Shown: positions 27,782 through 37,241 of the stretch, in pieces
Numbering within the stretch: the stretch's first letter is position 1
How the letters are laid out: each line of letters starts with the position of its first letter
Assembly (NCBI RefSeq): GCF_900100375.1
Contig: NZ_FNEZ01000008.1
Coordinates: 3,740 to 67,739, forward strand
DNA from: Flavobacterium noncentrifugens
Lineage (GTDB): Bacteria > Bacteroidota > Bacteroidia > Flavobacteriales > Flavobacteriaceae
Length of the DNA: 64,000 nt
Direction of reading: 5' to 3'
The notes under the pieces: model-generated
Told to the model about the DNA's origin: nothing
What the model saw: only the letters and a program-made list of their open reading frames with translations
Databases searched by the model: none
Made by a program: the position numbers and the translations under genes

Positions 27782-30700
27782 TTATCTTTTTAATGAAAAG
27801 TGCGACTGGAATTTCTTTTTCACATTGTTCTCTGTGTATTCCATGACGAACCAATAATCGTCTGCCGGCAGTAGTTTTCCATCATAAGTTCCGTCCCAGT
27901 CTTTATTCTGGAGGTTGATGATCTTCATTAGTTTTCCGTAACGGTCGAAGATTTTTAGCATCGCCGTCGGATCAGATTCCAATCCCGGAATGGTCCAGAT
28001 ATCATTGTAGCCGTCGCCGTTTGGCGTAAAGAATTTCAGGTATCCGATAATCGAAAACGGTTCGCTCAAATCGGTACAACCGCTTTCATCCCTGATTTTA
28101 ATGGTATGCGCACCTGAACCAACATTCGGGAATACATTTGAAGCCTGGAAAGGGCCGTAATCAAGCTGGTATTCATAAATTCCGTCGCCAACCACCAAAA
28201 TCGTAATGTCTTGACCTTCAACGAAAGCCGTATTTCCATTTATTGTAATCGATTCACCAATGAATGAACTGGTTACAACTGCAGTTGCAGGTTCAGATAA
28301 GCAGCCTGTTGCTTTATTTCTCGCGACAACTGCATACCTTCCGGCTTTGACGGCAGTATGCGTATTTCTGGTTTCGCCGGGTAAGATTTCATCATTTAAA
28401 GTCCATTCAAAATCATAATTCGCATTGTCGAGACCTGCATTTAAAACATAGCTTCTTTCTACCTGATTTACAGATTGCCTGATGCAGATAACGCCATCTG
28501 TAAGGCTTACTACAGGCAACGGTTTTACCGAAACTACAATTCTGGCACGTACACTTTCACAACCAGCAATGGTTTGGGAAACATAAAAAACCTGATCTCC
28601 TGCAACTTCGGTCAAAGGCAATGGCGCGCCTGGCAATGCAGCACCTCCAGTTTGATTGGCGTACCAATTTAACGTGCCTCCAGACGCTGCAATCGCTGTT
28701 AAAACCGAAGCCATTTCATATTGACAATACACCACAGGCGATACTGTAGGCAAAGCAGAAGCCCGTACCATAATGGTCATTGGCGTTCTTAAACTTTCAC
28801 AACCATTCAACGTTTGAGATACATAAAAAGTGGTGTTTCCTGCTACAGCAGTTAATGGCGTTGGTGCATTTGCCAATGGCAGTTCAGCCGGATTGTTGGT
28901 AGTGTACCAATTTAAGGTTGCTCCAGCAGTAGTGTTGGCCGTTAAAGCCGTTGCTGTTTCGCCGCTGCAATAAATTACCGGAGTCGTCACTGTTGGTGCC
29001 AATGGTTTTTGAATAACTTCAACAGGGATTGCAACACGCGGGCTTTCGCAGCCATTTACAGTTTGTGACACATAATAATTTGTAATTCCAGAATTTGCTG
29101 CCGATGGCGTTGGCGAATTTATCGAACTGGTTCCGTTTGTTGCATTGGTTCCGTACCAGTTTAATGTTCCACCTGCACTTGCAGTAGCTGTCAATGCGGC
29201 TGTTACTGAGCCTTGGCAATACACAATTGACAAAACCGATGGTGCTAAAGGCATTGGTTTTATCGTCACAACAATTGCCACACGGCTGCTTTCACAACCA
29301 TCAAGCGTTTGCGACACATAATAATTTCTAACACCCGCTGTAACCGACAACGGATTTGGTGCTGTTGCAGATGCTGTTCCGCCAGTCGCATTTGTTCCGT
29401 ACCAATTGAGCGTGGCCCCAGGCGATGGTATTGCAGATAATATATTGGTTGGTTCATTTTGGCAATAGCTAAATGTCGCTGTAACGGCTGGGACAGCAGT
29501 AGCAGGCAAAACATCTACTACAATGGCAACGCGATCGCTTTCGCAGCCGCTTACAGTTTGTGAAACATAATACGTAAGGCGCCCGGCTGTTGTCGTTAGC
29601 GGAATCGTGGCTACATCCGTATCAGTACCACCAGTGGCAGCCGTTCCGTACCAATTTAAGGAAGCTCCCGGTAAAGCGTTCGCTGACAATGCTGATGCTG
29701 TTGCTCCGAGGCAATACGTTACAGGTGTAACCGGTACAGGCGGTAATATTGGCAAGCCTACAAGAACGCGAATCAAAGCACGCGGGCTTTCACAGCCGTT
29801 TATAGTTTGTGAAACATAAAAATCTGTAGTTCCTGTTATTGCGGTTTGCGGTGTTGGAACAATAGCGGAAGCCGTTCCTCCTGTAGCATTGTTTCCATAC
29901 CAGTTTAGAGTCGCTCCAGCCAACGGCACTGCATTCAATGGCAGAGACACAGCGCCTTCACAATATCTTACCGGAGAAGTAACATTTGGCGTTACCGGAA
30001 TTTCATTAACAACAACTGTAATAAAAACCCTCAAGCTTTCACAACCCGAAATGCTTTGGGAAACATAATACCTAAAAGTTCCCACTGTCGCTGTAGAAGG
30101 CATTGGTGCCGGGATTTCGGTTCCGCCAGTCGCGTTTGTTCCATACCAATGAAGCACCGCTCCGGATAATGGCGTCGCTGTAAGTGCGGAGGCCGTTTCG
30201 TTCTTGCAATATACAAATGGTACTGTCGGAACTGTTGGCGCAATCGCAGCAATATTCACCTGAACTACAATTGCAGATCTTAGACTTTCGCAGCCACCTA
30301 AAGTTTGTGACACATAATAAGTAAAGTTTCCGGGTGTAGAAGTTACTGGAGTTGGCGCTGTGGCAGATGCTGTTCCACCAGTAGCATTGGTTCCATACCA
30401 ATTGAGTGTTGCGCCGGTTAAAGGCGTTGCCTGCAATTGCGAAGGCGTTTCATCGCGGCAATAGATCACCGGAGTTGTTACAATTGGTGCTGTAATCGCG
30501 GCGCTGATCGTCACTACTGCTGACAGATTTACAACAGCGTTGCACGGCGTTGGCAGATAGGAATATTGGAAACCATCAATCCAGGCCGACCCTGCGATTC
30601 TTGCAATAGTCAGTTTATTTGTTGCAACAGCAGTAGTAAAAATAATCCGTTGTAAAACACCTATCGTTCCAGAGTTGAATATTTGTGTAGCAGTTCCGTC

Positions 30701-32317
30701 GGTGATGCTGAGCTGGCAGGTGTTGATATTTCTTGCAAGGCTGATTGTGATCGCAGTTCCGGCCGGAACTTGATGCTGCAAAGAAACCACCATAATGGCA
30801 TTGGTACCATTCATGGAAGCCGAATTGACAACGGTTGCAGTCATACCGGCAGCAGCAATGACACCAATCGCATTGAGCGGATTTTCTCCCCCGGAAATAT
30901 TTAATGCACGGCCAGTCACTGCTGCAGCGCTAGCCGTAATTCCGGTAGCATGCAATGTTGTTGTCGCAGCAATATTGGGCAGGGTGACGCCAATTGTTCC
31001 TGAAGCATTGAGTGTTGTTGTTAATGCCGGCAAAATACCATTGATCGTATAAGAAACGACAGCATTTGGTGTTCCGGTCAGCGTATAAACTGCCGAGCCG
31101 CCGCTGCAAGTGGAATTGTTGCTGGTAAGGTTTGACAAAACCGGTAAAGTTTCCGTTAAAACAACCGGGCCGATTGGTGTCGTACAATCTGTAAATGAGG
31201 TAAGAATATTTGAATAAGTACCCGCAGATAACCCTGAAATGACAATTTTACCAAGATAATTGCTTCGTAAAGTAACTGCTACCGGAGTGCTGCCCTGAAG
31301 GTAAGTAATATTGTAAAATTTGTTTCTTTCAAATCCGGTGAGTGTAATGTAACCGTCGGCAGCACCGCAAACTGTTGGGTTTGCTTTGGTAGCTTCGGGG
31401 CAAACAACAGAACAATCAGTAGTTCCGGTTCCGCCATTTTGCTGCATCGAAATGTATCCTGTTGCGCCTTCATAATTGGTTACCAATAATAAATAATATT
31501 CTCCTGCATGTGCATTGGGAATATTGGCGGTTTCCTGGCTTGCCAATGAAAAGCTGCAATCGACGAGATTTCCGACAAGGTTTCCGCACCCGGCCACGTC
31601 ATCTGCATAAGGTCCCCACAATGCAAAATCCACATCGATCTGCGTTCCCGTTCCGTTAGGCCCGCTTGATTGTTTGATGACCAATTGTAATGGGCCGTCA
31701 TCTGCAATTTTTATGGTATGCCAAACCGGATTTGGCGCTTCGAGCAAACAAGTACTTCCTGTAATGGTTCCTGATGAATTCGGGACGCAATCATTTGAAG
31801 TCACATTTGGAAATGGCACTGAAGTATCGGCACAAAATTTCGTACCGCTTTCACAAAAAGAATTTAAAGGCAGGGCTTCATTAATTCCTGGTGTCGTAGA
31901 AAGTGAAATGGCTGCTGCCCAGCCTAAAAATTGGCCTGAATTGTCACTTTGAAAGCTAACGGTCAAACAACCGTTCGGGTCACTCGATCTAATGACGCCT
32001 CCCAAACACGACATGGGCGAAACGGCACCGTATACTCCTATTATTTCACCATCAGTACCGTCACCTTCGTAAATGGTAAACACATCCCGTGGAAAGGCAT
32101 CGGTACTATACGCGCTAAAATCCAGGGTTACATAAGTTCCGGGTATTGCCGGGCAAAAAGTGATCGTATAATCTTCATTTGCAAAATAATTTTGCGTAGG
32201 CCCATTAGAATCATAGAACATACCAGTGGTCACTGTAAAAGTACCATTTTGCATGTTGTAAACCTGGGCATGCCCGACAGCAGCAAACAGCAGTAAAAAA
32301 AGTAGGATTTTTTTCAT
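27782..32317 (-). CDS. Giant adhesin with eight Ig-like repeats and a CHU_C T9SS type B domain
   Basis: The protein has 1511 residues with a signal peptide (MKKILLFLLLFAAVGHAQ). Residues about 20-135 form a CUB-like domain (TITFCPAIPGTYVTLDFSAY, FTIYEGDGTDG). A cysteine-rich region follows, then eight repeats of about 75 residues, each with a YC...ALTA core, LNWYGTNATGG or a close variant, and YYVSQTxxGCES. The C-terminus is the gliding-motility-associated CHU_C domain (FTPNGDGYNDIWTIPGL, KIFDRYGKLM, DWDGTYDGKLLPADDYWF, ending FSLKR), the T9SS type B signal. An adhesive surface role is inferred. It lies 5 bp downstream of a small secreted protein gene. Confidence 0.9.
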   Translation of the reverse strand: MKKILLFLLLFAAVGHAQVYNMQNGTFTVTTGMFYDSNGPTQNYFANEDYTITFCPAIPGTYVTLDFSAYSTDAFPRDVFTIYEGDGTDGEIIGVYGAVSPMSCLGGVIRSSDPNGCLTVSFQSDNSGQFLGWAAAISLSTTPGINEALPLNSFCESGTKFCADTSVPFPNVTSNDCVPNSSGTITGSTCLLEAPNPVWHTIKIADDGPLQLVIKQSSGPNGTGTQIDVDFALWGPYADDVAGCGNLVGNLVDCSFSLASQETANIPNAHAGEYYLLLVTNYEGATGYISMQQNGGTGTTDCSVVCPEATKANPTVCGAADGYITLTGFERNKFYNITYLQGSTPVAVTLRSNYLGKIVISGLSAGTYSNILTSFTDCTTPIGPVVLTETLPVLSNLTSNNSTCSGGSAVYTLTGTPNAVVSYTINGILPALTTTLNASGTIGVTLPNIAATTTLHATGITASAAAVTGRALNISGGENPLNAIGVIAAAGMTATVVNSASMNGTNAIMVVSLQHQVPAGTAITISLARNINTCQLSITDGTATQIFNSGTIGVLQRIIFTTAVATNKLTIARIAGSAWIDGFQYSYLPTPCNAVVNLSAVVTISAAITAPIVTTPVIYCRDETPSQLQATPLTGATLNWYGTNATGGTASATAPTPVTSTPGNFTYYVSQTLGGCESLRSAIVVQVNIAAIAPTVPTVPFVYCKNETASALTATPLSGAVLHWYGTNATGGTEIPAPMPSTATVGTFRYYVSQSISGCESLRVFITVVVNEIPVTPNVTSPVRYCEGAVSLPLNAVPLAGATLNWYGNNATGGTASAIVPTPQTAITGTTDFYVSQTINGCESPRALIRVLVGLPILPPVPVTPVTYCLGATASALSANALPGASLNWYGTAATGGTDTDVATIPLTTTAGRLTYYVSQTVSGCESDRVAIVVDVLPATAVPAVTATFSYCQNEPTNILSAIPSPGATLNWYGTNATGGTASATAPNPLSVTAGVRNYYVSQTLDGCESSRVAIVVTIKPMPLAPSVLSIVYCQGSVTAALTATASAGGTLNWYGTNATNGTSSINSPTPSAANSGITNYYVSQTVNGCESPRVAIPVEVIQKPLAPTVTTPVIYCSGETATALTANTTAGATLNWYTTNNPAELPLANAPTPLTAVAGNTTFYVSQTLNGCESLRTPMTIMVRASALPTVSPVVYCQYEMASVLTAIAASGGTLNWYANQTGGAALPGAPLPLTEVAGDQVFYVSQTIAGCESVRARIVVSVKPLPVVSLTDGVICIRQSVNQVERSYVLNAGLDNANYDFEWTLNDEILPGETRNTHTAVKAGRYAVVARNKATGCLSEPATAVVTSSFIGESITINGNTAFVEGQDITILVVGDGIYEYQLDYGPFQASNVFPNVGSGAHTIKIRDESGCTDLSEPFSIIGYLKFFTPNGDGYNDIWTIPGLESDPTAMLKIFDRYGKLMKIINLQNKDWDGTYDGKLLPADDYWFVMEYTENNVKKKFQSHFSLKR

Positions 32318-32322
32318 AAGAT

Positions 32323-32751
32323 CTATTTTAGGGGTTCAATAGATATGAGGTAATCGGTGTTGTCAACCCTGTAAACAAGCTTGTTTTTGCAAACCATGTC
32401 GAACTGGTATTTCAGGGCATTGAAATTGTCAGGATCGAAATTTTTATCTCTTTTCAGATTTGAATTGTATTTGTCCTGCAATTCAAGCGAGGAAAGCAAC
32501 TTAAATTTTTTGCCGCGGTGCTCAGGTAAATTTTGGATAGAGATCCGATTGAAAAAATCAGTGATCAAAGGCAATCTTTTTGAAGAAGATTTGAAAACCA
32601 GCGCATCAGCCTGATCTGCAAAAACTTCATTGATGTATTGCTCTATTTTTTGTTTGCTATAAAGTGGTTGTTTCTGAAAATTTATTGTCGTAAAAGAAAA
32701 CAACAAAAACAGCGACAATAACGCAACGGTATTAAGAAAGGGGTTTTTCAT
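32323..32751 (-). CDS. Small secreted hypothetical protein paired with the adhesin
   Basis: The protein has 142 residues. The start at 32751 gives an N-terminal hydrophobic segment (MKNPFLNTVALLSLFLLFSFTT); an in-frame ATG at 32835 would add 28 polar residues before it. The mature part is basic and mixed alpha/beta (YSKQKIEQYINEVFADQAD, SLELQDKYNSNLKRDKNFD) and ends IEPLK. No cysteines form an obvious pattern, there is no lipobox and no sorting domain. No family was recognised. It is only 5 bp upstream of the giant adhesin, so it is presumably co-transcribed and may assist its export or folding, a guess from position alone. Confidence 0.65.
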   Translation of the reverse strand: MKNPFLNTVALLSLFLLFSFTTINFQKQPLYSKQKIEQYINEVFADQADALVFKSSSKRLPLITDFFNRISIQNLPEHRGKKFKLLSSLELQDKYNSNLKRDKNFDPDNFNALKYQFDMVCKNKLVYRVDNTDYLISIEPLK

Positions 32752-32982
32752 AATAAAGTAGGTTTTGGATATAAATTCGGGGAGAAAAATATCATCTGAA
32801 GATGAAGGATAAGAATTTGAGTCGATTCTCATCACAATTGAAGTAGGTTTGCTCCATAATTTGGGTTATAAATGTGGTGCAATATAAAAACTTTTCTAAT
32901 AGCTTTTAACATATTGGTTAAGTTTCTGTTACCAAATGACTGAAAAACTGATATATAGCATCAAAAAATCGGTAAAAAACAC

Positions 32983-33014
32983 AAAAAAGCCTGTCGGTTT
33001 CAAACAACAGGCGT
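32983..33014 (-). terminator. Terminator of the proline dehydrogenase gene
   Basis: On the minus strand, GCCTGT pairs with ACAGGC, with inner GTTT/AAAC pairs, and is followed by TTTTTTG. It lies about 30 bp beyond the stop. Confidence 0.75.
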
Positions 33015-33043
33015 CAATTTTTATAGAAATAAGGCTTAAAATA

Positions 33044-34216
33044 TTATTTTTTTCCTTTCCTGCGGGTTCTTTCGGTCTTGATCAGTGTCAATTCGCGGCT
33101 GGTTTGCCCAGCTACCGAAGTGTTTTCTTCAGCGCGGCGAATCAGGTACGGCATCACATCGCGAACCGGCCCAAAAGGCAAATATTTCGCCACATTGTAC
33201 CCATGTGCAGCCAAATTGTAACTGATGTTATCGCTCATGCCATACAATTGTCCGAACCAAATCCGGTGGTCGCTTTTAGAAATCCCGCGTTCGTTCATAA
33301 AATCCATTAATTTATAAGAACTCCATTCATTGTGCGTTCCTGCAAAAATCGACATCTGCTCTAAATGTTCAATCATATAATGCACCGCTGTATCATAATT
33401 CTCATCGGTCGCTTCTTTCGAATGGCAAATCGGTGATGGATAACCTTTTTCCTCAGCGCGCTTGATTTCTTTTTCCATATAAGCGCCGCGAACCAGTTTC
33501 ATCCCGATGTAAAAACTTTGAGATTTTGCCTGTTCGTGAAGTTTTTTCAAATAATTCAAACGATCGTGGCGGTACATTTGAAGCGTATTGAAAACGATCG
33601 GTTTCTCTTTATTGTATTTTACCATCATTTCGGCAACCAGGTCATCGGCGGCATCCTGCATCCAGCTTTCCTCACCGTCAATGAGTAAAGCAACATCGGC
33701 ATCATGTGCGGCTTTGCATACGATATCGAAACGTTCCACTACCCGATTCCACTCTAACTGCTCATCCGGAGTCAATTTTTGGTTTTCACCAAGTTTTTCA
33801 TACAGATAAAAACGCCCGAAACCTGTTGGTTTGAACACGGCAAATGGGATTGCATTTCGCTCTTTGGCAAACTCAATGGTTTTCAGAGTCATCTCCAAAG
33901 CCGCATCAAACTGTTCCTCTTCTTCTTTACCTTCAACGGAATAATCAAGCACTGACGAAACGCCTTTGGTAAACATTTTATCCACAACACTCAAGCAATC
34001 GTTTTCATTAACACCACCGCAAAAATGATCAAAAACCGTCGCGCGAATCAGGCCTTCAACCGGCAAATGCGCTTTGATCGCAAAATTCGTTACAGCCGTT
34101 CCAATACGAACCAATGGCTGGCTGTCGATCAGTTTAAACAAAAAATAAGCGCGGTCGAGTTCGGTATCGCTTTTTAAAGAGAATGCCACTTGTGTGTTGT
34201 CAAATATTTTTTCCAT
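33044..34216 (-). CDS. Proline dehydrogenase, monofunctional
   Basis: The protein has 390 residues. It oxidises L-proline to pyrroline-5-carboxylate with FAD. The C-terminal half of the barrel carries the family signatures: FYIGMKLVRGAYMEKEI, FAGTHNEWSSY, FGQLYGMSDNISYNLA, and YNVAKYLPFGPVRDVMPYLIRRAEEN, whose RR pair binds the substrate carboxylate. There is no aldehyde dehydrogenase domain, so this is the single-function enzyme and not PutA. The basic tail RTRRKGKK is unusual but short. It is divergent from aroB, with about 175 bp between the starts. Confidence 0.93.
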   Translation of the reverse strand: MEKIFDNTQVAFSLKSDTELDRAYFLFKLIDSQPLVRIGTAVTNFAIKAHLPVEGLIRATVFDHFCGGVNENDCLSVVDKMFTKGVSSVLDYSVEGKEEEEQFDAALEMTLKTIEFAKERNAIPFAVFKPTGFGRFYLYEKLGENQKLTPDEQLEWNRVVERFDIVCKAAHDADVALLIDGEESWMQDAADDLVAEMMVKYNKEKPIVFNTLQMYRHDRLNYLKKLHEQAKSQSFYIGMKLVRGAYMEKEIKRAEEKGYPSPICHSKEATDENYDTAVHYMIEHLEQMSIFAGTHNEWSSYKLMDFMNERGISKSDHRIWFGQLYGMSDNISYNLAAHGYNVAKYLPFGPVRDVMPYLIRRAEENTSVAGQTSRELTLIKTERTRRKGKK

Positions 34217-34390
34217 ATCGTTTTTAATGATTATGCAAATATAAAAGTTAGTTGGCCAGGAATTAGCCTATTTTAAAAAATATTAGTTCGGTTTTTTGCG
34301 AATTTTATCAGAAAAAAATTCCGCATTTCGTGGCACGACAATTTATTAATGACTTATTTTGCACCATCAATTTCACAAAAAAAGATTTTA

Positions 34391-35458
34391 ATGAGTTTTA
34401 TCCAGGCAAATGGCTATCCTATATACTGTAACGAATTGGCGTATGCTGCGCTGAACGAATACCTGGCTTCCAATAAATATTCGTCTATTTTTATCATTGT
34501 CGATACCCATTCGAATGAATTTTGCCTTCCGAACTTCTTGTCAAATTTAGCAACCGAAACTACCATTGAAATCGTCGAATTTGATTCGGGTGAAAGTTCG
34601 AAAAATATCGAAACCTGCGTAGAAATCTGGAAAGTGCTGACAGAGCTTGGCGCCGATAGAAAAAGTTTAATCATTAATGTTGGCGGCGGCGTTGTTACGG
34701 ATCTTGGCGGATTTGTCGCTTCAACATTCAAGCGCGGCATTGATTTTATTAATGTTCCAACGACTTTACTCGCAATGGTTGATGCTTCGGTTGGCGGAAA
34801 AAACGGCGTTGATTTAGGCCATTTAAAAAACCAGATTGGAGTGATTAATGTTCCGAAAATTGTTTTGATCGATACGTCATATTTAGAAACGCTTCCGCAG
34901 AATGAAATGCGTTCCGGATTGGCTGAAATGCTGAAACACGGATTGATTTACGATAAAAAGTACTGGGAAAAATTCCTGGATTTGAATTTGATTGATTTTG
35001 CCGATTTTGACGATCTGATCTTAAAATCTATCGAAATCAAAAATAACATCGTTTTGAAAGATCCGACCGAAAACGGCATCCGCAAAGCATTGAATTTCGG
35101 GCACACGCTTGGGCATGCGATCGAAGGTTATTTCCTCGAAAGTGAAACCAAAACGACTTTGCTGCATGGCGAAGCGATTGCTGCCGGAATGATCCTCGAA
35201 GCACATGTTTCGATGGCCAAAAACCTGATTTCATCTGATGAGTATTTTCAAATCAAAAGCGGCATCAAAAACATATTCGACGACATTATTTTTGAGGAAA
35301 ACGACCTCTCGCCGATTCTCGATTTGCTCATCCATGACAAGAAAAATGAATATGGAAGCATCCAATTTGTACTGCTTGACGGCATCGGAAACATCAAAAT
35401 CAATCAAACGGTTGAAAATGAATTGATTGAAAATGCTTTCAAAGATTACAAATCTTAA
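34391..35458 (+). CDS. aroB: 3-dehydroquinate synthase
   Basis: The protein has 355 residues, the normal AroB length. It catalyses the second step of the shikimate pathway (DAHP to 3-dehydroquinate; NAD+ and a divalent metal). The NAD and substrate loop GGGVVTDLGGFVASTFKRG (from about residue 98) is followed by INVPTTLLAMVDASVGGKNGVD, and the metal ligands lie in RSGLAEMLKHG and NFGHTLGHAIEG, with LLHGEAIAAGM. The start at 34391 (MSFIQANGYPIY) is preferred; an in-frame ATG at 34349 sits on a TATTTTG sequence that looks like a promoter box. Confidence 0.94.
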   Translation: MSFIQANGYPIYCNELAYAALNEYLASNKYSSIFIIVDTHSNEFCLPNFLSNLATETTIEIVEFDSGESSKNIETCVEIWKVLTELGADRKSLIINVGGGVVTDLGGFVASTFKRGIDFINVPTTLLAMVDASVGGKNGVDLGHLKNQIGVINVPKIVLIDTSYLETLPQNEMRSGLAEMLKHGLIYDKKYWEKFLDLNLIDFADFDDLILKSIEIKNNIVLKDPTENGIRKALNFGHTLGHAIEGYFLESETKTTLLHGEAIAAGMILEAHVSMAKNLISSDEYFQIKSGIKNIFDDIIFEENDLSPILDLLIHDKKNEYGSIQFVLLDGIGNIKINQTVENELIENAFKDYKS

Positions 35459-35478
35459 TATATTTTTAATAAAAAGCA

Positions 35479-35510
35479 TTGCAATTCGCATATAAAATTT
35501 TTTACATTTG
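35479..35510 (+). promoter_or_regulatory. Probable promoter of the polyamine genes
   Basis: TTG (35479-35481), a 21-bp spacer and TACATTTG (35503-35510) fit the Bacteroidota promoter with a rather long spacer. A small reading frame starts 6 nt downstream and the arginine decarboxylase ATG is at 35749. Confidence 0.5.
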
Positions 35511-35516
35511 CCTTCA

Positions 35517-35696
35517 ATGAGAAAAAATCAAAATAGCAATACATACGCTTTTAGCGGAAGCAAAACCAATCAATCGTTCTTTAGGTTATTGAAGCGTATT
35601 TTTGCTGTAAAAGGGATTTTGGATTTTGAGGTTCTTCCCCATTCCAGTAACTTTCACGAGAAGCTTCCGATCATTTATGCGAATATCCGGGTTTGA
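35517..35696 (+). CDS. Possible 59-residue basic protein upstream of arginine decarboxylase
   Basis: The reading frame starts at an ATG 6 nt after the promoter box, so its mRNA would be practically leaderless. The product is basic (MRKNQNSNTYAFSG, then SFFRLLKRIFAVKGILDFEV) with no signal peptide and no recognised family. Normal-looking amino acid use and a position directly under a promoter support a real gene. The alternative is that this stretch is only the 5' leader of the decarboxylase mRNA. It ends 52 bp before the decarboxylase. Confidence 0.45.
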   Translation: MRKNQNSNTYAFSGSKTNQSFFRLLKRIFAVKGILDFEVLPHSSNFHEKLPIIYANIRV

Positions 35697-35748
35697 ACAT
35701 TAGATCAATTTCATCCAAATTTTTCTAATCTCAAACAATTCCAAATAA

Positions 35749-37149
35749 ATGAATACAAAATATTTCGACCTGATCAACCAGACTTTTTACTTTCCACAGG
35801 AAGAATTTACGCTTAACAAAGACAACTTACAGTTCCACAATATCGACCTGATGAAACTGGTTGAAGAATATGGAACACCACTAAAGTTCACGTATTTGCC
35901 TGCCATTACGAATAACATCAACCGGGCTAAAAACTGGTTTCGGAAGGCAATGGAAAAGAACAAATACGAAGGCAAGTATTACTATTGCTACTGCACGAAA
36001 AGCTCTCATTTTGAATATATTATGAATGAGGCTTTCAAGAATAACATTCATATTGAAACGTCTTCGGCTTTTGATATTAACATTGTTGAAAATTTGCTTG
36101 AAAACGGCAAGATCAATAAAAGCACTTACGTGATTTGCAACGGATTTAAACGCGACCAGTACATTACAAATATTGCGCGCCTGATCAACAACGGACACAA
36201 AAACGCCATTCCGATCATTGACAATTTTGAAGAACTCGATTTGCTTCAGGCAGAAATCAAAGGAAAATTCAAAATCGGAATCCGGATTGCCGCAGAAGAA
36301 GAACCGAAATTTGAATTTTATACTTCAAGGCTCGGAATCGGATACAAAAACATCGTCAGCTTTTACAAAAAACAGATTCAGGAAAACCCGAATCTCGAAC
36401 TCAAAATGCTGCACTTTTTTATCAACACCGGAATCAACGATACTTCATATTATTGGAACGAATTGGTCAAATGTATCAAAGTGTATATTGCTTTGAAGAA
36501 AGAATGCCCAACGCTTGACGGACTCAATATTGGCGGTGGTTTCCCGATTAAAAACTCCCTGGCTTTTGAATACGACTACCAATACATGATCGACGAGATC
36601 CTGAACCAGATTAAGATTGCGTGTGAAGAAGCAGAAGTCGATACGCCAAACATTTTTACAGAATTTGGATCGTTTACCGTTGGCGAAAGCGGCGGCGCGA
36701 TTTACCAGGTTTTGTACCAAAAACAGCAAAATGACAGGGAAAAATGGAACATGATCGATTCGTCTTTCATTACTACTTTGCCTGATACCTGGGCGATTAA
36801 CAAGCGTTTTATTATGTTGGCGATCAACCGTTGGAACGATCAGTACGAACGCGTTTTACTTGGCGGAATGACTTGCGACAGCGACGATTATTACAACTCT
36901 GAGCAGAACATGAATGCGATTTACCTGCCGAAATACAACAAGGAAAAACCTTTGTACATTGGGTTTTTCAATACTGGAGCTTATCAGGAAACGATTGGCG
37001 GTTATGGCGGATTGCACCACTGTTTGATCCCGCAACCGAAGCACATTCTGATCGACCGTGATGAAAATGGGATTTTGGCTACAGAAGTCTTTTCTGAACA
37101 ACAAACTTCAGAAGATGTGCTAAAAATATTAGGTTACACCAAAAAATAA
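35749..37149 (+). CDS. speA: Arginine decarboxylase, fold-III PLP enzyme
   Basis: The protein has 466 residues. It belongs to the alanine-racemase-fold decarboxylases; the PLP lysine is probably K84 in YYYCYCTKSSHF. Further family features are HIETSSAFDINIVENLL, a Gly-rich phosphate loop GLNIGGGFPI, and the C-terminal CDSDD motif (GGMTCDSDDYY) with NTGAYQE. It is shorter than E. coli SpeA and similar to the biosynthetic arginine decarboxylase type annotated in Bacteroidota. Arginine is favoured as substrate over ornithine or diaminopimelate by context with the polyamine-related gene downstream, but specificity is inferred. Confidence 0.8.
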   Translation: MNTKYFDLINQTFYFPQEEFTLNKDNLQFHNIDLMKLVEEYGTPLKFTYLPAITNNINRAKNWFRKAMEKNKYEGKYYYCYCTKSSHFEYIMNEAFKNNIHIETSSAFDINIVENLLENGKINKSTYVICNGFKRDQYITNIARLINNGHKNAIPIIDNFEELDLLQAEIKGKFKIGIRIAAEEEPKFEFYTSRLGIGYKNIVSFYKKQIQENPNLELKMLHFFINTGINDTSYYWNELVKCIKVYIALKKECPTLDGLNIGGGFPIKNSLAFEYDYQYMIDEILNQIKIACEEAEVDTPNIFTEFGSFTVGESGGAIYQVLYQKQQNDREKWNMIDSSFITTLPDTWAINKRFIMLAINRWNDQYERVLLGGMTCDSDDYYNSEQNMNAIYLPKYNKEKPLYIGFFNTGAYQETIGGYGGLHHCLIPQPKHILIDRDENGILATEVFSEQQTSEDVLKILGYTKK

Positions 37150-37171
37150 ATTATTTTTGAATATTAATAAA

Positions 37172-37220
37172 CCCGAGGCGCAGCCGTTCCGAAAAGTCGG
37201 GAGTATGGAGCGTAGCGGAA
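37172..37220 (+). promoter_or_regulatory. GC-rich element with interleaved stems between speA and the DHS homologue
   Basis: A GC-rich island sits in an AT-rich 92-bp gap. CCCGA (37172-37176) can pair with TCGGG (37197-37201), and TTCCG (37187-37191) with CGGAA (37216-37220). The pairs interleave, which is the order of an H-type pseudoknot. It could instead be a dispersed repeat. Confidence 0.35.
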
Positions 37221-37241
37221 TAAAACAAGACAACTAAAAAA

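Noticed and set aside
27782..32317. Toxin or polymorphic effector
   Set aside because: The protein ends with a CHU_C sorting domain, not a toxin domain, and no immunity gene follows.
33044..34216. Bifunctional PutA
   Set aside because: There is only the proline dehydrogenase barrel and no aldehyde dehydrogenase domain or DNA-binding region.
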